A program made the position numbers and the translations under genes. Source: Tabrizicola soli (GTDB lineage: Bacteria > Pseudomonadota > Alphaproteobacteria > Rhodobacterales > Rhodobacteraceae). From it: 64,000 nucleotides of DNA. Where the stretch lies: assembly GCF_015999335.1 (NCBI RefSeq), contig NZ_JAEACP010000003.1, positions 62,001 to 126,000 of the forward strand, given 5' to 3'. Below are positions 15,483 to 25,201 of the stretch, in pieces. Position 1 is the first letter of the stretch. Each line of letters opens with the position of its first letter. The notes under the pieces are model-generated. The model did not search any database. It saw only the letters and a program-made list of their open reading frames with translations, and was not told the DNA's origin.

Positions 15483-15908
15483 ATGATCCGCTACAGCCTG
15501 AAATGCGCGGCGGGCCATGGCTTCGAAAGCTGGTTCCAGGGCGCCGAGGCCTTCGCCAGCCTGCAGGGCGCGGGGCAGCTGGCCTGCCCGGTCTGCGGCG
15601 ACACGAAGGTCGAGAAGGAGCTGATGGCCCCCTCCGTCCGCTCCGCCCGCAAGCAGGAGGCCGCCCCCTCGCTGCGCGACCCGGCCTCGGAGGTCGAGGC
15701 GGCGATTGCGGCCCTGCGCAAGCAGATCGAGGAGAATTCGGAATATGTCGGCGTGAACTTCGCGGCCGAAGCCCGGCGCATCCATGCGGGCGAGGCTCCG
15801 GAACGGTCGATCCATGGCGAGGCCAAGCTGGACGATGCCCGGCAGCTGATCGAGGAGGGCCTGCCCGTCGCCCCCCTGCCCTTCCTGCCGCAGCGCAAGG
15901 TCAACTGA
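15483..15908 (+). CDS. DUF1178 family protein
   Basis: 141-residue cytoplasmic protein of a family widespread in alphaproteobacteria with no assigned function. The N-terminus MIRYSLKCAAGHGFESWF and the CPVCGDTKVEKELMAPSV segment (residues about 39-56) form a small zinc-ribbon-like domain. The rest is a charged helical region with AAIAALRKQIEENSEYVG and a conserved FAAEARRIHAGE. The start is fixed by conservation of the MIRY beginning and a GGGGG stretch just before ATG. Gene order (Nudix upstream on the same strand) is consistent with a small housekeeping operon. Confidence 0.85.
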   Translation: MIRYSLKCAAGHGFESWFQGAEAFASLQGAGQLACPVCGDTKVEKELMAPSVRSARKQEAAPSLRDPASEVEAAIAALRKQIEENSEYVGVNFAAEARRIHAGEAPERSIHGEAKLDDARQLIEEGLPVAPLPFLPQRKVN

Positions 15909-16113
15909 GGGCGCATCCGGCGGAACGAGGGGAGGCCCTGCCAGTCGCCCTCTGCCCTTCCTGCTGCTGCGCGACGCCAACGTGGTCTTGCCCGGCGGAT
16001 GAAATCAGCCCGCCGCGCCCTGCCCAAGCCCCAGGAGCCCGGCAGGGATCGAGGGAGAACCCTTCCGTCGGGACCCACTGGTCAATGGGGCTGGTCGAGG
16101 GGGCCTATGCCGT

Positions 16114-16611
16114 TCAATAGATATACCTGATCTGTTCGGTCCAGAACCGCTCCATCCGTTTCAGCGCAGTATTGATCTCGTCCATGCCGGAGGCATCCAC
16201 GAGGCCGCGACGTTCGATCCCCTCGGCATGGCGGGCGAAAAGCTCCGCGATCATGCCCCGCACCTCGCGCCCCTTCCCGGTCAGCCGCACCCGGACGGAG
16301 CGGCGGTCGACCTCGGACCGCTGGTGGTGCATGTAGCCCAGTTCGACCAGCTTCTTGAGGTTGTAGCTGACATTCGAGCCCTGGTAGTAGCCGCGCGACT
16401 TGAGCTCCCCGGCCGTCACCTCGTTCTCGCCGATGTTGAACAGGAGGAGCGCCTGGACCGAGTTGATCTCAAGAAGGTTCAGCCGTTCGAATTCATCCTT
16501 GATCACGTCGAGCAGCAGCCGGTGCAGACGTTCGACCAGAGCCAGGCTGTCCAGATAGCAGGACAGGAAGGCCTTTTGCGATCCGTCCAGCACGGGGGCA
16601 TGATGCGTCAT
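16114..16611 (-). CDS. MarR family winged-helix transcriptional regulator (LdtR-like)
   Basis: 165-residue MarR-type regulator. The central winged helix runs from LEINSVQALLLFNIG through GYYQGSNVSYNLKKLVELGY (recognition helix about residues 75-95) to the wing SEVDRRSVRVRLTGKG. Sequence features (NVSYNLKKL, HHQRSEVDRRS) match the rhizobial/liberibacter LdtR group, which regulates L,D-transpeptidase and cell-wall genes; that parallel is by memory of the family. Start at 16611 (MTHHAPVLDG) fits the family N-terminus. It converges on the DUF1178 gene across a 205-base spacer with nothing recognisable. An inverted repeat 46-70 bases upstream is a candidate autoregulatory site. Confidence 0.82.
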   Translation of the reverse strand: MTHHAPVLDGSQKAFLSCYLDSLALVERLHRLLLDVIKDEFERLNLLEINSVQALLLFNIGENEVTAGELKSRGYYQGSNVSYNLKKLVELGYMHHQRSEVDRRSVRVRLTGKGREVRGMIAELFARHAEGIERRGLVDASGMDEINTALKRMERFWTEQIRYIY

Positions 16612-16656
16612 TACCGATATCTCCAGCGGGGCAACTCCCGGCAGAATCGGCACAAA

Positions 16657-16681
16657 CCGCAAACATTCAGTAAACTTGCGG
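16657..16681 (-). promoter_or_regulatory. Inverted repeat CCGCAA-N13-TTGCGG upstream of the MarR gene
   Basis: Six-base perfect arms (16657-16662 and 16676-16681) enclose an AT-rich centre (ACATTCAGTAAAC), 46 bases before the regulator's ATG and just after the end of sdhE. MarR proteins usually bind such dyads in their own promoters; the assignment is inference. Confidence 0.3.
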
Positions 16682-16692
16682 CGAACTTCGCC

Positions 16693-16965
16693 CTATTTCT
16701 CGCGCAGCAGCCGGGTTTCGGCGAAAGCGGCGATACGGGACAAGAGGGCGGCGAGGGCGGCGGGCGCGCTGGCCTGGCCGAGGATCCAGGCCAGCAGGTC
16801 CTGGTCGTTCTCGGCCAGAAGCGCGTCGTAGGCCAGAAGCTCGGCCTCGGCCAGCCCGGCCAGATGGGCATCGGCGAAGGGGCCGAGAACCAGGTCCATC
16901 TCCTTGGTTCCCCGCCGCCAGGACCGCATCCGCATCCGCTTGAGCCGCGCTTCCGCCGTTTCCAT
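16693..16965 (-). CDS. sdhE: FAD assembly factor SdhE (succinate dehydrogenase assembly factor 2)
   Basis: 90-residue helical protein that promotes covalent flavinylation of SdhA. The diagnostic RGxxE-type motif is SWRRGTKEMDLVLGPF (residues about 15-30), followed by the acidic ALLAENDQDLLAWI segment. The start at 16965 (METAEARLKRMRMRSW) matches the usual family N-terminus; longer frames upstream are unrelated. It lies between the XRE regulator and the MarR gene on the same strand, with 16 bases separating it from the XRE gene stop. Confidence 0.85.
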   Translation of the reverse strand: METAEARLKRMRMRSWRRGTKEMDLVLGPFADAHLAGLAEAELLAYDALLAENDQDLLAWILGQASAPAALAALLSRIAAFAETRLLREK

Positions 16966-16981
16966 CGCTTCCCCCGCCCGC

Positions 16982-17395
16982 TCAGGCAGCCGACCGCATC
17001 GCCTGCCGCATCCTGCGCTCCACTTGCGCCAGTTTGTCGGCCAAGGCAACCGCCCCGGCACGCAGGCGCTGCAACTCGGCCAGCGCGGCCTCGGCCTCGC
17101 CGCTCAGCGGCGGCGCGGAGTCATCAGGGTCGGCCAGCCCGTCGCCCTCGGCCGTCAGGAGCCAGGCGAGCGAGACATTCAGCATCCCCGCCAGCATCTG
17201 CAGCCGGTTGCCCCGCGGCTCGGCCAGGTCGTCCTCCCAGTTCTGCAAGGTGGTCAGCCGCACGCCCAGACGCTGTGCCAGTTCCTCCTGCTTCAGCCCG
17301 GCCGCCTCGCGTGCGCCGGCCAGCCGGTCGCCGAAGGTCGCCACATCCGCCGCATACCAGGTGTCGGTCCGGGTCTCGGGGCTTGTTTCCGCCAT
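16982..17395 (-). CDS. XRE family helix-turn-helix regulator
   Basis: 137-residue protein with an N-terminal HTH_3 domain (FGDRLAGAREAAGLKQEELA, then LAQRLGVRLTTLQNWEDDLA; residues about 22-62) and a C-terminal charged helix likely for oligomerisation (LAELQRLRAGAVALADKLAQ). ATG 17395 is chosen over a GTG one codon earlier because AAGGAG lies seven bases upstream. It is divergent from the aminotransferase gene; a 10-base palindrome (17412-17421) in between is a candidate operator. Targets are unknown. Confidence 0.82.
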   Translation of the reverse strand: MAETSPETRTDTWYAADVATFGDRLAGAREAAGLKQEELAQRLGVRLTTLQNWEDDLAEPRGNRLQMLAGMLNVSLAWLLTAEGDGLADPDDSAPPLSGEAEAALAELQRLRAGAVALADKLAQVERRMRQAMRSAA

Positions 17396-17411
17396 CACGC
17401 CTCTCCTTCTT

Positions 17412-17421
17412 GCGATATCGC
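17412..17421. promoter_or_regulatory. Palindrome GCGATATCGC in the XRE/aminotransferase divergent region
   Basis: Perfect 10-base palindrome, 17 bases upstream of the XRE gene start and about 70 bases upstream of the aminotransferase start. Its position suits autoregulation by the XRE protein; the site is short and the assignment is speculative. Confidence 0.28.
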
Positions 17422-17447
17422 TTGTGTCGGTTGGGGGGCCACCCTAA

Positions 17448-18695
<1,248 letters not shown>

Positions 18696-18758
18696 CGGGT
18701 TGACGGGGCGGCGGGCTTTGGCAAGGAATGGCGCGTGAGTGCCAGTCCGGAGTGCCCG

Positions 18759-19154
18759 ATGTCCGCCGACCTTCCCGACTATTACTTCCGGCTGCGCGAG
18801 AACGGCGCGGCGGTGTTCCGGGTCAGCACGGAGAACCGCCAGCGCCGGATCGAGATGGACGAGTTGGCGGTGGTCAACCTGCGCAACGGCAACATCCGGC
18901 CACATGGCGAGGTGGAGCTGACCGAGGCGGACCTGCGGGCGATCCGCGACTGGCTGGAGGAACGGCGGGCGCTGCTGGCCGCGCGCGAGGTGGACGACAT
19001 CCTGCGCACGCTGGACCATCTCAACCTGACGACGCACTGGGCGCAGTCGCGCGCGACGGACGACCAGCTCGAGGCGGTGACCGATGCGCTGTTGCTGACC
19101 ATGCACGATTTGCGCACGGTGCTGGTGCGGCGCAAGGCCGAGCGGCTGGGGTGA
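18759..19154 (+). CDS. Conserved hypothetical protein, 131 aa
   Basis: Small soluble acidic-basic protein without a recognised domain. The first half is predicted beta (YYFRLRENGAAVFRVSTENR, then RRIEMDELAVVNLRNGNI), the second half helical (LTEADLRAIRDWLEERRALL and a helix ending MHDLRTVLVRRKAERLG). Coding is supported by GC-rich third positions and a position on the same strand 63 bases after the aminotransferase. ATG 18759 has GGAG at 18748-18751; a GTG at 18735 would add eight residues. No function is proposed. Confidence 0.7.
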   Translation: MSADLPDYYFRLRENGAAVFRVSTENRQRRIEMDELAVVNLRNGNIRPHGEVELTEADLRAIRDWLEERRALLAAREVDDILRTLDHLNLTTHWAQSRATDDQLEAVTDALLLTMHDLRTVLVRRKAERLG

Positions 19155-19158
19155 GGAT

Positions 19159-19225
19159 TGCTCCTCGTTCGACTTCGTCTCCTCGTCGCGGGTTGCGCGC
19201 GAGGAGTGACGAAGTCATCGACGAG
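19159..19225. repeat. Dispersed intergenic repeat with imperfect hairpin, copy A
   Basis: GCTCCTCGTTCGACTTCGTC followed by TCCTCGTCGCGGG is folded back on CGCGAGGAGTGACGAAGTC with bulges, directly after the stop of the 131-aa gene. The first about 32 bases match, with about four differences, the reverse complement of 49441-49478, which also follows a stop codon. It probably acts as a terminator-like or REP-type element. Confidence 0.5.
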
Positions 19226-19232
19226 CGGTCGG

Positions 19233-19857
<625 letters not shown>

Positions 19858-21309
19858 CTATTCGATCGACAGCGCCACGAAACGCGGATCGCCGCCGCGC
19901 CGCACCAGGAGGAGAAGCGACTTGCGCCCGCCGTCCTTGGCCTCCTTGATCCGGTCCTGCAGGTCCTGCAGCCGCACGACGCGGGACTGGCCGGCCTCGG
20001 TGATCAGGTCGCCCTCGCGCAGGCCCTTGGTATAGGCCTCGGAGGCCGGATCGACGGCCATGATCATCAGGCCCTCGGTCGAGGCATCCAGCCCCAGCCG
20101 CGAGCGCATGTCATCGTCCAGCGGCGCCAGCGTCAGGCCGAGCGATTCCAGCTGGCGCGGCTCGTCCGGCGCGGCGGAGGAGGCGGGCATGGTCGTGGCT
20201 TCGGCCTCTTCGCGCCGGCCGAGGGTCACGGCCAGGGTCTCGGTCCGGCCTTCGCGCTGGACGATCACCGGCACCGCCTCGCCGATCGGCGCATCGGCCA
20301 CGCGGCGGGTCAGGTCGCCCGCGTCCCGGACCGGCTGGCCGCCGAAACTGGTGATGACATCGCCCGAGGCGATCCCGGCCTCCTTCGCGGGGCCCTCCGG
20401 CACGTCGGTCACCAGGGCGCCCGAAGCCTCGGCCAGGCCCATGGATTCGGCGATCTCGGGGGTCATGTCCTGGATGCGCACGCCGAGCCAGCCGCGCCGG
20501 GTCTCGCCATATTGCTTGAGCTGGTCGACGACCTTGGACACGACATTCGACGACATCGAGAAGCCGATCCCGATCGAGCCGCCGTTCGGCGACAGGATCG
20601 AGGTGTTCACCCCGACGACCTGCCCGTCCATGTTGAACAGGGGCCCGCCCGAGTTGCCCCGGTTGATCGCGGCGTCGGTCTGGATGAAGTCGTCATAGGA
20701 GCCCGAAAGCTGCCGCCCCCGGGCCGAGACGATGCCCGCGCTGACCGAGAACCCCTGGCCCAGCGGGTTGCCCATGGCCATGACCCAGTCGCCCACGCGC
20801 ATCAGGTCGGAATCGCCGAAGGAGACGAAGGGCAAGGGCTTGCCGGCCTCGACCTTCAGGACGGCGATGTCGGTCTTGGGGTCGGTGCCGATCAGCTTGG
20901 CGGGCAGTTTCTCGCCCGAGTAGAACTCGATCAGGATCTCGTCCGCACCTTCGATGACGTGGTTGTTGGTGACGATGAACCCGTCCTCGGTGACCACGAA
21001 GCCCGAGCCCAGCGCCTCGGAGCGTTGCGGGCCGCCATGGCCGGGACCGCCGAAATCGTCGAAGAAGTCCTGGAAGGGGCTGCCCTCGGGGACCATCGGC
21101 ATGCCGTCGGCCGGGGCGGAGATCATGGCGGAGGTGGTGATGTTGACGACCGAGGGGCTGATCTGCTCGGCCAGTTCGGCAAAGCTTTCCGGGGCGCCGA
21201 AGGCTTCGGCGCGCTGGACCGGCGTCAGGCTGAGGCCCAGGCCGAGGACCAGCGCCAGAAGCGTGCTGGACCGCAGCGCGGCGCGGATGGAAGGGGTGAG
21301 GTCAGGCAC
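19858..21309 (-). CDS. degP: Do/DegP family serine endoprotease with two PDZ domains
   Basis: Periplasmic quality-control protease, 483 residues, with a signal peptide (LLALVLGLGLSLTPVQRAEA). The catalytic triad is visible: His117 in TNNHVIEG, Asp147 in KTDIAVLK and Ser220 in NRGNSGGPL. PDZ1 starts near RRGWLGVRIQDM (about 275) and PDZ2 near LGLTLAPLDDD (about 390). The start is GTG 21309 with CAGGAG upstream; no ATG lies nearby in frame. It follows hflK-hflC-DUF2065 on the same strand, a gene order common in alphaproteobacteria, where it likely works with the HflKC-FtsH membrane quality-control system. Confidence 0.9.
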   Translation of the reverse strand: MPDLTPSIRAALRSSTLLALVLGLGLSLTPVQRAEAFGAPESFAELAEQISPSVVNITTSAMISAPADGMPMVPEGSPFQDFFDDFGGPGHGGPQRSEALGSGFVVTEDGFIVTNNHVIEGADEILIEFYSGEKLPAKLIGTDPKTDIAVLKVEAGKPLPFVSFGDSDLMRVGDWVMAMGNPLGQGFSVSAGIVSARGRQLSGSYDDFIQTDAAINRGNSGGPLFNMDGQVVGVNTSILSPNGGSIGIGFSMSSNVVSKVVDQLKQYGETRRGWLGVRIQDMTPEIAESMGLAEASGALVTDVPEGPAKEAGIASGDVITSFGGQPVRDAGDLTRRVADAPIGEAVPVIVQREGRTETLAVTLGRREEAEATTMPASSAAPDEPRQLESLGLTLAPLDDDMRSRLGLDASTEGLMIMAVDPASEAYTKGLREGDLITEAGQSRVVRLQDLQDRIKEAKDGGRKSLLLLVRRGGDPRFVALSIE

Positions 21310-21447
21310 GGTGCAAACTCCTGTTCATCGATGGCGGAGCGCCGCGTCGTCGCGTGCCTCACGCCTTGGGGGCAGAGAAACAGTGAGTGAACGGAATGCG
21401 CAATGCAAACCCCGTCACACCGCTTCAACGCCATGTGAAGGCATTTG

Positions 21448-21636
21448 TCATCCCGCCCGCACCAGCCAGACCAGCACCACCCCGAGCGCCAGCGCGGCGA
21501 GGCCGATCATCCGGCGCTGGTCGAGGCCGAGGCTGGCCATCAGGCGCAGCGCATCCTCGATCCGGCCGGGGGCCAGTGCAAGCACCAGCCCCTCGACCAC
21601 AAGCACGAGGCCCAGCGCCAGAAGCGCGAAGCTCAT
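21448..21636 (-). CDS. DUF2065 family membrane protein
   Basis: 62-residue protein with two hydrophobic segments (FALLALGLVLVVEGLVLAL and MIGLAALALGVVLVWLV) joined by a loop with LRLMASLGLDQRR, the YjeT-like DUF2065 signature. ATG 21636 overlaps the hflC stop (ATGA). The position behind hflKC is conserved across proteobacteria, which suggests a small accessory of the HflKC complex, although no function is established. Confidence 0.83.
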   Translation of the reverse strand: MSFALLALGLVLVVEGLVLALAPGRIEDALRLMASLGLDQRRMIGLAALALGVVLVWLVRAG

Positions 21637-22541
21637 GGGCTGGGGGTGGCCGGAGCAGGCGTCGCCGGGGCCGCGCCGGGGGCCTGATCGCTGCGCAGAT
21701 AGTCGAAGAACTCGCTGTCGGGCTGCATCACGATCGAGGAATTCGCCCCCTTGAGCGAGGCCTCATAGGCCGAAAGCGAGCGGATGAAGGCGAAGAACTC
21801 GGTATCGCGGCCATAGGCTTCGGCCAGGATACGGTTGCGCTCGGCATCGGCTTCGCCACGCACGACCTCGGCCTGGCGGCGGGCGTCCGAGGTGAGTTCC
21901 ACCACGGTCCGGTCGGCGGCCGCGCGCACGCGCTGCGCCGCCTCGCCGCCGCGGGCGATCTCGTCCGCGGCCTCGCGCTCGCGCTCGGCCCGCATCCGGG
22001 CGAAGGTCGCCTCGAGGTTCTGTTCCGGCAGGTCGGTGCGGGTCAGGCGCACGTCGATCACCTCGATCCCCAGCGCGGCCGCCTGGCGGCGGGCGATGTC
22101 GCGGATCTGGTTCATCAGCCCGGTGCGGTCCTCGGAGGTGACGCGGTTCGACGGGACCGACCCCAGGACCTCCTGGATCGCGGGGTTCACGATGCCTTCC
22201 AGACGGCGCAGCGCCTGGGTCTCGCCGCCGGTGCCGACGGCCTCGCGGAACTCGACCAGGTTGACGATGCGCCAGCGCGAGAAGGCGTCCACCACCAGGC
22301 GGCGGTCGTCCAGCATGGTGACTTCCAAGGGGTTGGTCTGCAGGCCGAGGATCCGGTCCTCGTAATAGACCACCTCCTGCACGAAGGGGATCTTGAAGCC
22401 GAGGCCCGGCTCCTCCTTGACCTGGGTGACCTGGCCGAACTGCAGGACCAGCGCCTTCTTGCGTTCGTCGACGATGAAGATCGACGACAGCGCCAGCGCG
22501 CCCAGGACGACGAGGGCGGGGATCACATACATCGCACGCAT
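21633..22541 (-). CDS. hflC: Protease modulator HflC
   Basis: 302-residue SPFH/prohibitin-domain membrane protein that with HflK encloses FtsH and modulates its proteolysis. It has an N-terminal membrane anchor (YVIPALVVLGALALSSIFIV), the SPFH domain (ALVLQFGQVTQVKEEPGLGF onward), and a long coiled-coil (REREAADEIARGGEAAQRVR). The tail is a Pro/Ala-rich extension (GAAPATPAPATPSP). Start and stop overlap hflK (TGATG) and DUF2065 (ATGA). Confidence 0.92.
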   Translation of the reverse strand: MRAMYVIPALVVLGALALSSIFIVDERKKALVLQFGQVTQVKEEPGLGFKIPFVQEVVYYEDRILGLQTNPLEVTMLDDRRLVVDAFSRWRIVNLVEFREAVGTGGETQALRRLEGIVNPAIQEVLGSVPSNRVTSEDRTGLMNQIRDIARRQAAALGIEVIDVRLTRTDLPEQNLEATFARMRAEREREAADEIARGGEAAQRVRAAADRTVVELTSDARRQAEVVRGEADAERNRILAEAYGRDTEFFAFIRSLSAYEASLKGANSSIVMQPDSEFFDYLRSDQAPGAAPATPAPATPSP

Positions 22542-23731
22542 CAGTTGGTCCCCCCCGCAGCATTGCCGCCCGCGCCTTGCGCCGGCGTCATCCGGCCCAG
22601 TTCGTTCAGCGGCAGGAAGGGCACCACGCCCTGCCCCGCCTCGCCGCCCGAGACGCCATCGAGGATCACCTTGTTCATGCCGCCCAGAACCCGCTCCATC
22701 GTTTCGAGGTAAAGCCGCCGCCGGGTCACCTCGGGGGCGTTGACATATTCGTCGTAGACCGAGACGAAGCGCGCGGCCTCGCCCTGGGCCGAGTTCACGG
22801 CCTGGGCGCGATAGGCTTCGGATTCCTCCAGAAGCTGCGCCGCGGCACCGCGCGCACCGGCGGTCACGCGGTTGGCATAGGCGTCGGCCTCTTTCTCCAG
22901 CGTGTCGCGCTGCTGCTGCGCGGCCTGCACTTCGCGGAAGGCGTCGATCACCTCGCGCGGGGGCTGGGCGCGCTGCAGGTTCACCCGGATCACGCTGATC
23001 CCGGCGTTGTAGCTGTCCAGCGTCGCCTGCACCTGGGCCTGCACATCGGAGGCGATCACGCCGCGGTCGCGGTTCAGGATCGGCGACAGCTCGGAGCGGG
23101 CCACGATGTCGCGCATCGCGCTTTCGCTGACCGCACGGATCGTATCCTCGGGGTCGGCCAGGTTGAACAGGTATTGCTCGGGATCGGCGATGTTCCAGAC
23201 CACCTGGAAGCCGATGTCGACGATGTTCTGGTCACGCGTGAGCATCAGGCCCGAGTCGTTCGCCGCGTCCCCGGTCCCGATGTCGGTGATCCGCTCGCCG
23301 GTCACCTGGACCTTTTCATAGGTCACCACCGGCCAGGGCGCGAAGTTGAGGCCCGGATTGCCGACGCCCGAGCTTTCGCCCAGGAACAGCTCGACCGAGC
23401 GTTCCTCGGGCCGGACGGTGTAGAAGGACATGAAAGCCCAGAGCGCCACGGCCGCAAGCCCGCCAAGCATGAGGCCCTGCCGGGTGACGACCGGGCCGCC
23501 GCCGCCGGGACCGCCGCTGCCGGGTCGGCCGGGACGGCCCCCCATCAGCACGCGCAGATGCTCTTGCCCGCGCTTGACCAGCTGGTCGATCTCGGGAATC
23601 TGCGGCCCGCCCTGGCCGGGTCCGGGGCGTCCGCCGCGACGGTCCTCGTCGCCGTCGCCATTGCCCCTGCCGCCCCGGTCGTCATTGCCGGGACCGCCAC
23701 CGCCGCCCCAGGGGCCGCCACTTCCTGCCAT
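22541..23731 (-). CDS. hflK: FtsH protease activity modulator HflK
   Basis: 396-residue SPFH protein, partner of HflC. The first about 85 residues are Gly/Asp/Arg-rich and probably disordered (GGPWGGGGGPGNDDRGGRGN), followed by one membrane segment (LMLGGLAAVALWAFMSFYTV) and the SPFH domain with EERSVELFLGE. The central FREVQAAQQQRDTLEKEADA is coiled coil. It begins the hflK-hflC-DUF2065 unit, 78 bases after the gor stop on the same strand. Confidence 0.92.
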   Translation of the reverse strand: MAGSGGPWGGGGGPGNDDRGGRGNGDGDEDRRGGRPGPGQGGPQIPEIDQLVKRGQEHLRVLMGGRPGRPGSGGPGGGGPVVTRQGLMLGGLAAVALWAFMSFYTVRPEERSVELFLGESSGVGNPGLNFAPWPVVTYEKVQVTGERITDIGTGDAANDSGLMLTRDQNIVDIGFQVVWNIADPEQYLFNLADPEDTIRAVSESAMRDIVARSELSPILNRDRGVIASDVQAQVQATLDSYNAGISVIRVNLQRAQPPREVIDAFREVQAAQQQRDTLEKEADAYANRVTAGARGAAAQLLEESEAYRAQAVNSAQGEAARFVSVYDEYVNAPEVTRRRLYLETMERVLGGMNKVILDGVSGGEAGQGVVPFLPLNELGRMTPAQGAGGNAAGGTN

Positions 23732-23809
23732 GGATCAGAACCTCTCTTTTCGCATCACTGCCTTAGCTGTGCATCGCGGAGCGGAAATCAAGCCGCCGTG
23801 ATGCCGCAA

Positions 23810-25168
23810 TCAGGCGGTTCTCGTGGGTTTTCGCATCGTGACCAGCTCTTCCGACATGGTCGGATGGACGGCACAGGTACGGTCGAAGTCTTCCTTGGTC
23901 GCCCCCATGCGGATCGCGATGGCGGCAAGCTGGATCATCTCGCCCGCTTCGGGCGCGACGATGTGGCAACCCAGCACCTTGCGGCTGGCCTGGGAGACGA
24001 TCAGCTTCATCAGCACCCGGTCGGGCTTGCCGGCGAAAGCGGTCTTCATCGGGCGGAAGGCGGTGGCATAGACCTCGACCGGCTCCTGCTCGCGCGCCGC
24101 CTCCTCGGTCAGGCCGACCGAGCCGAGCTCGGGCTGGGTGAAGACGGCCGAGGCGACGAGCTCGTGGTCGAAGGCGGTGGCGCGGCCGCCGAAGATCGTG
24201 TCGGCGAAGGCGTGGCCCTCGCGGATGGCGACGGGGGTCAGATTGATCCGGCCGGTCACGTCGCCCACGGCATGGACCGAAGGCACGGCGGTCTGGCTGA
24301 AGCGGTCGACCGGGATCTCGCCATGGCGGCCGAGCGTCAAGCCCAGCGCCTCGAGCCCGAGGTCCCCGGTGTTCGGGCGGCGGCCGGTGGCGTAGAGCAC
24401 CAGGTCGAACTCGCGCTCGGTGCCGTCGGTGGCGACGGCGCGGATGCCGGTGGGCGTCTTTTCCAGCCGCATGACGTCGGTGCCGCAATGGATCTGGATG
24501 CCGCGCGCCTGCATCGCGGTGGCGACATGGCCGCGCGCCTCGTCGTCGAAGCCGCGCAGGATCTGCGCGCCGCGGTAGTACTGGCAGACCTCGACGCCCA
24601 GCCCGTGCAGGATGCAGGCGAATTCGCTGGCGATGAAGCCGCCGCCCACCACCAGCGCGCGCTGGGGCAGCTCGTCGAGGTGGAACATCTCGTTCGAGGT
24701 GATGGCAAGCTCGCGGCCCGGAATCTCGGGGACGAAGGGCCAGCCGCCGGTGGCGACCAGGATGTGGCGCGCGGAGAACTCCTCGCCCGAGGCGAGGCGG
24801 ACACGGTGGGGATCGACCAGCGTGGCGCGGGTGTCGTGGATGGTGACGCCGGCATTCTGCAGCGTGTTGCGGTAGGCCCCTTCCAGGCGGTCGAGCTCGG
24901 CCTCAAGCCGGGCGCGGAAGGCGGACCAGTCGAAAAGCGCGTCGCCCAGGTCCCAGCCGTAGCTGCGCGCCTCCTCGAAGGTCTCGGGGAAGGCGCTGGC
25001 GAAGACCATCAGCTTCTTCGGCACGCAGCCCCGGATCACGCAGGTGCCGCCCATGCGGCTCTCCTCGGCCAGGCCCACCTTCGCGCCATGTTCGCCCGAG
25101 GCGACGCGCGCCGCGCGCACCCCGCCCGAGCCGCCGCCGATGACGAAGAGATCGTAGTCGAAAGCCAT
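23810..25168 (-). CDS. gor: Glutathione-disulfide reductase
   Basis: 452-residue FAD/NADPH disulfide oxidoreductase that keeps glutathione reduced. FAD motif VIGGGSGGVRAARVA, redox pair Cys43/Cys48 in GGTCVIRGCVPKK, NADPH motif VVGGGFIASEFA (about residue 170), the FAD-binding VHAVGDVTGRINLTP and the C-terminal catalytic HPTMSEE are all present. The QYYRGAQILRGFD segment after the NADPH motif contains the Arg residues expected for NADPH. It lies between rpiA and hflK on the minus strand, 33 bases after rpiA. Confidence 0.92.
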   Translation of the reverse strand: MAFDYDLFVIGGGSGGVRAARVASGEHGAKVGLAEESRMGGTCVIRGCVPKKLMVFASAFPETFEEARSYGWDLGDALFDWSAFRARLEAELDRLEGAYRNTLQNAGVTIHDTRATLVDPHRVRLASGEEFSARHILVATGGWPFVPEIPGRELAITSNEMFHLDELPQRALVVGGGFIASEFACILHGLGVEVCQYYRGAQILRGFDDEARGHVATAMQARGIQIHCGTDVMRLEKTPTGIRAVATDGTEREFDLVLYATGRRPNTGDLGLEALGLTLGRHGEIPVDRFSQTAVPSVHAVGDVTGRINLTPVAIREGHAFADTIFGGRATAFDHELVASAVFTQPELGSVGLTEEAAREQEPVEVYATAFRPMKTAFAGKPDRVLMKLIVSQASRKVLGCHIVAPEAGEMIQLAAIAIRMGATKEDFDRTCAVHPTMSEELVTMRKPTRTA

Positions 25169-25201
25169 GTTTTCCCGCCTTTCGATGGCCAGGGGCCGGC
25201 C

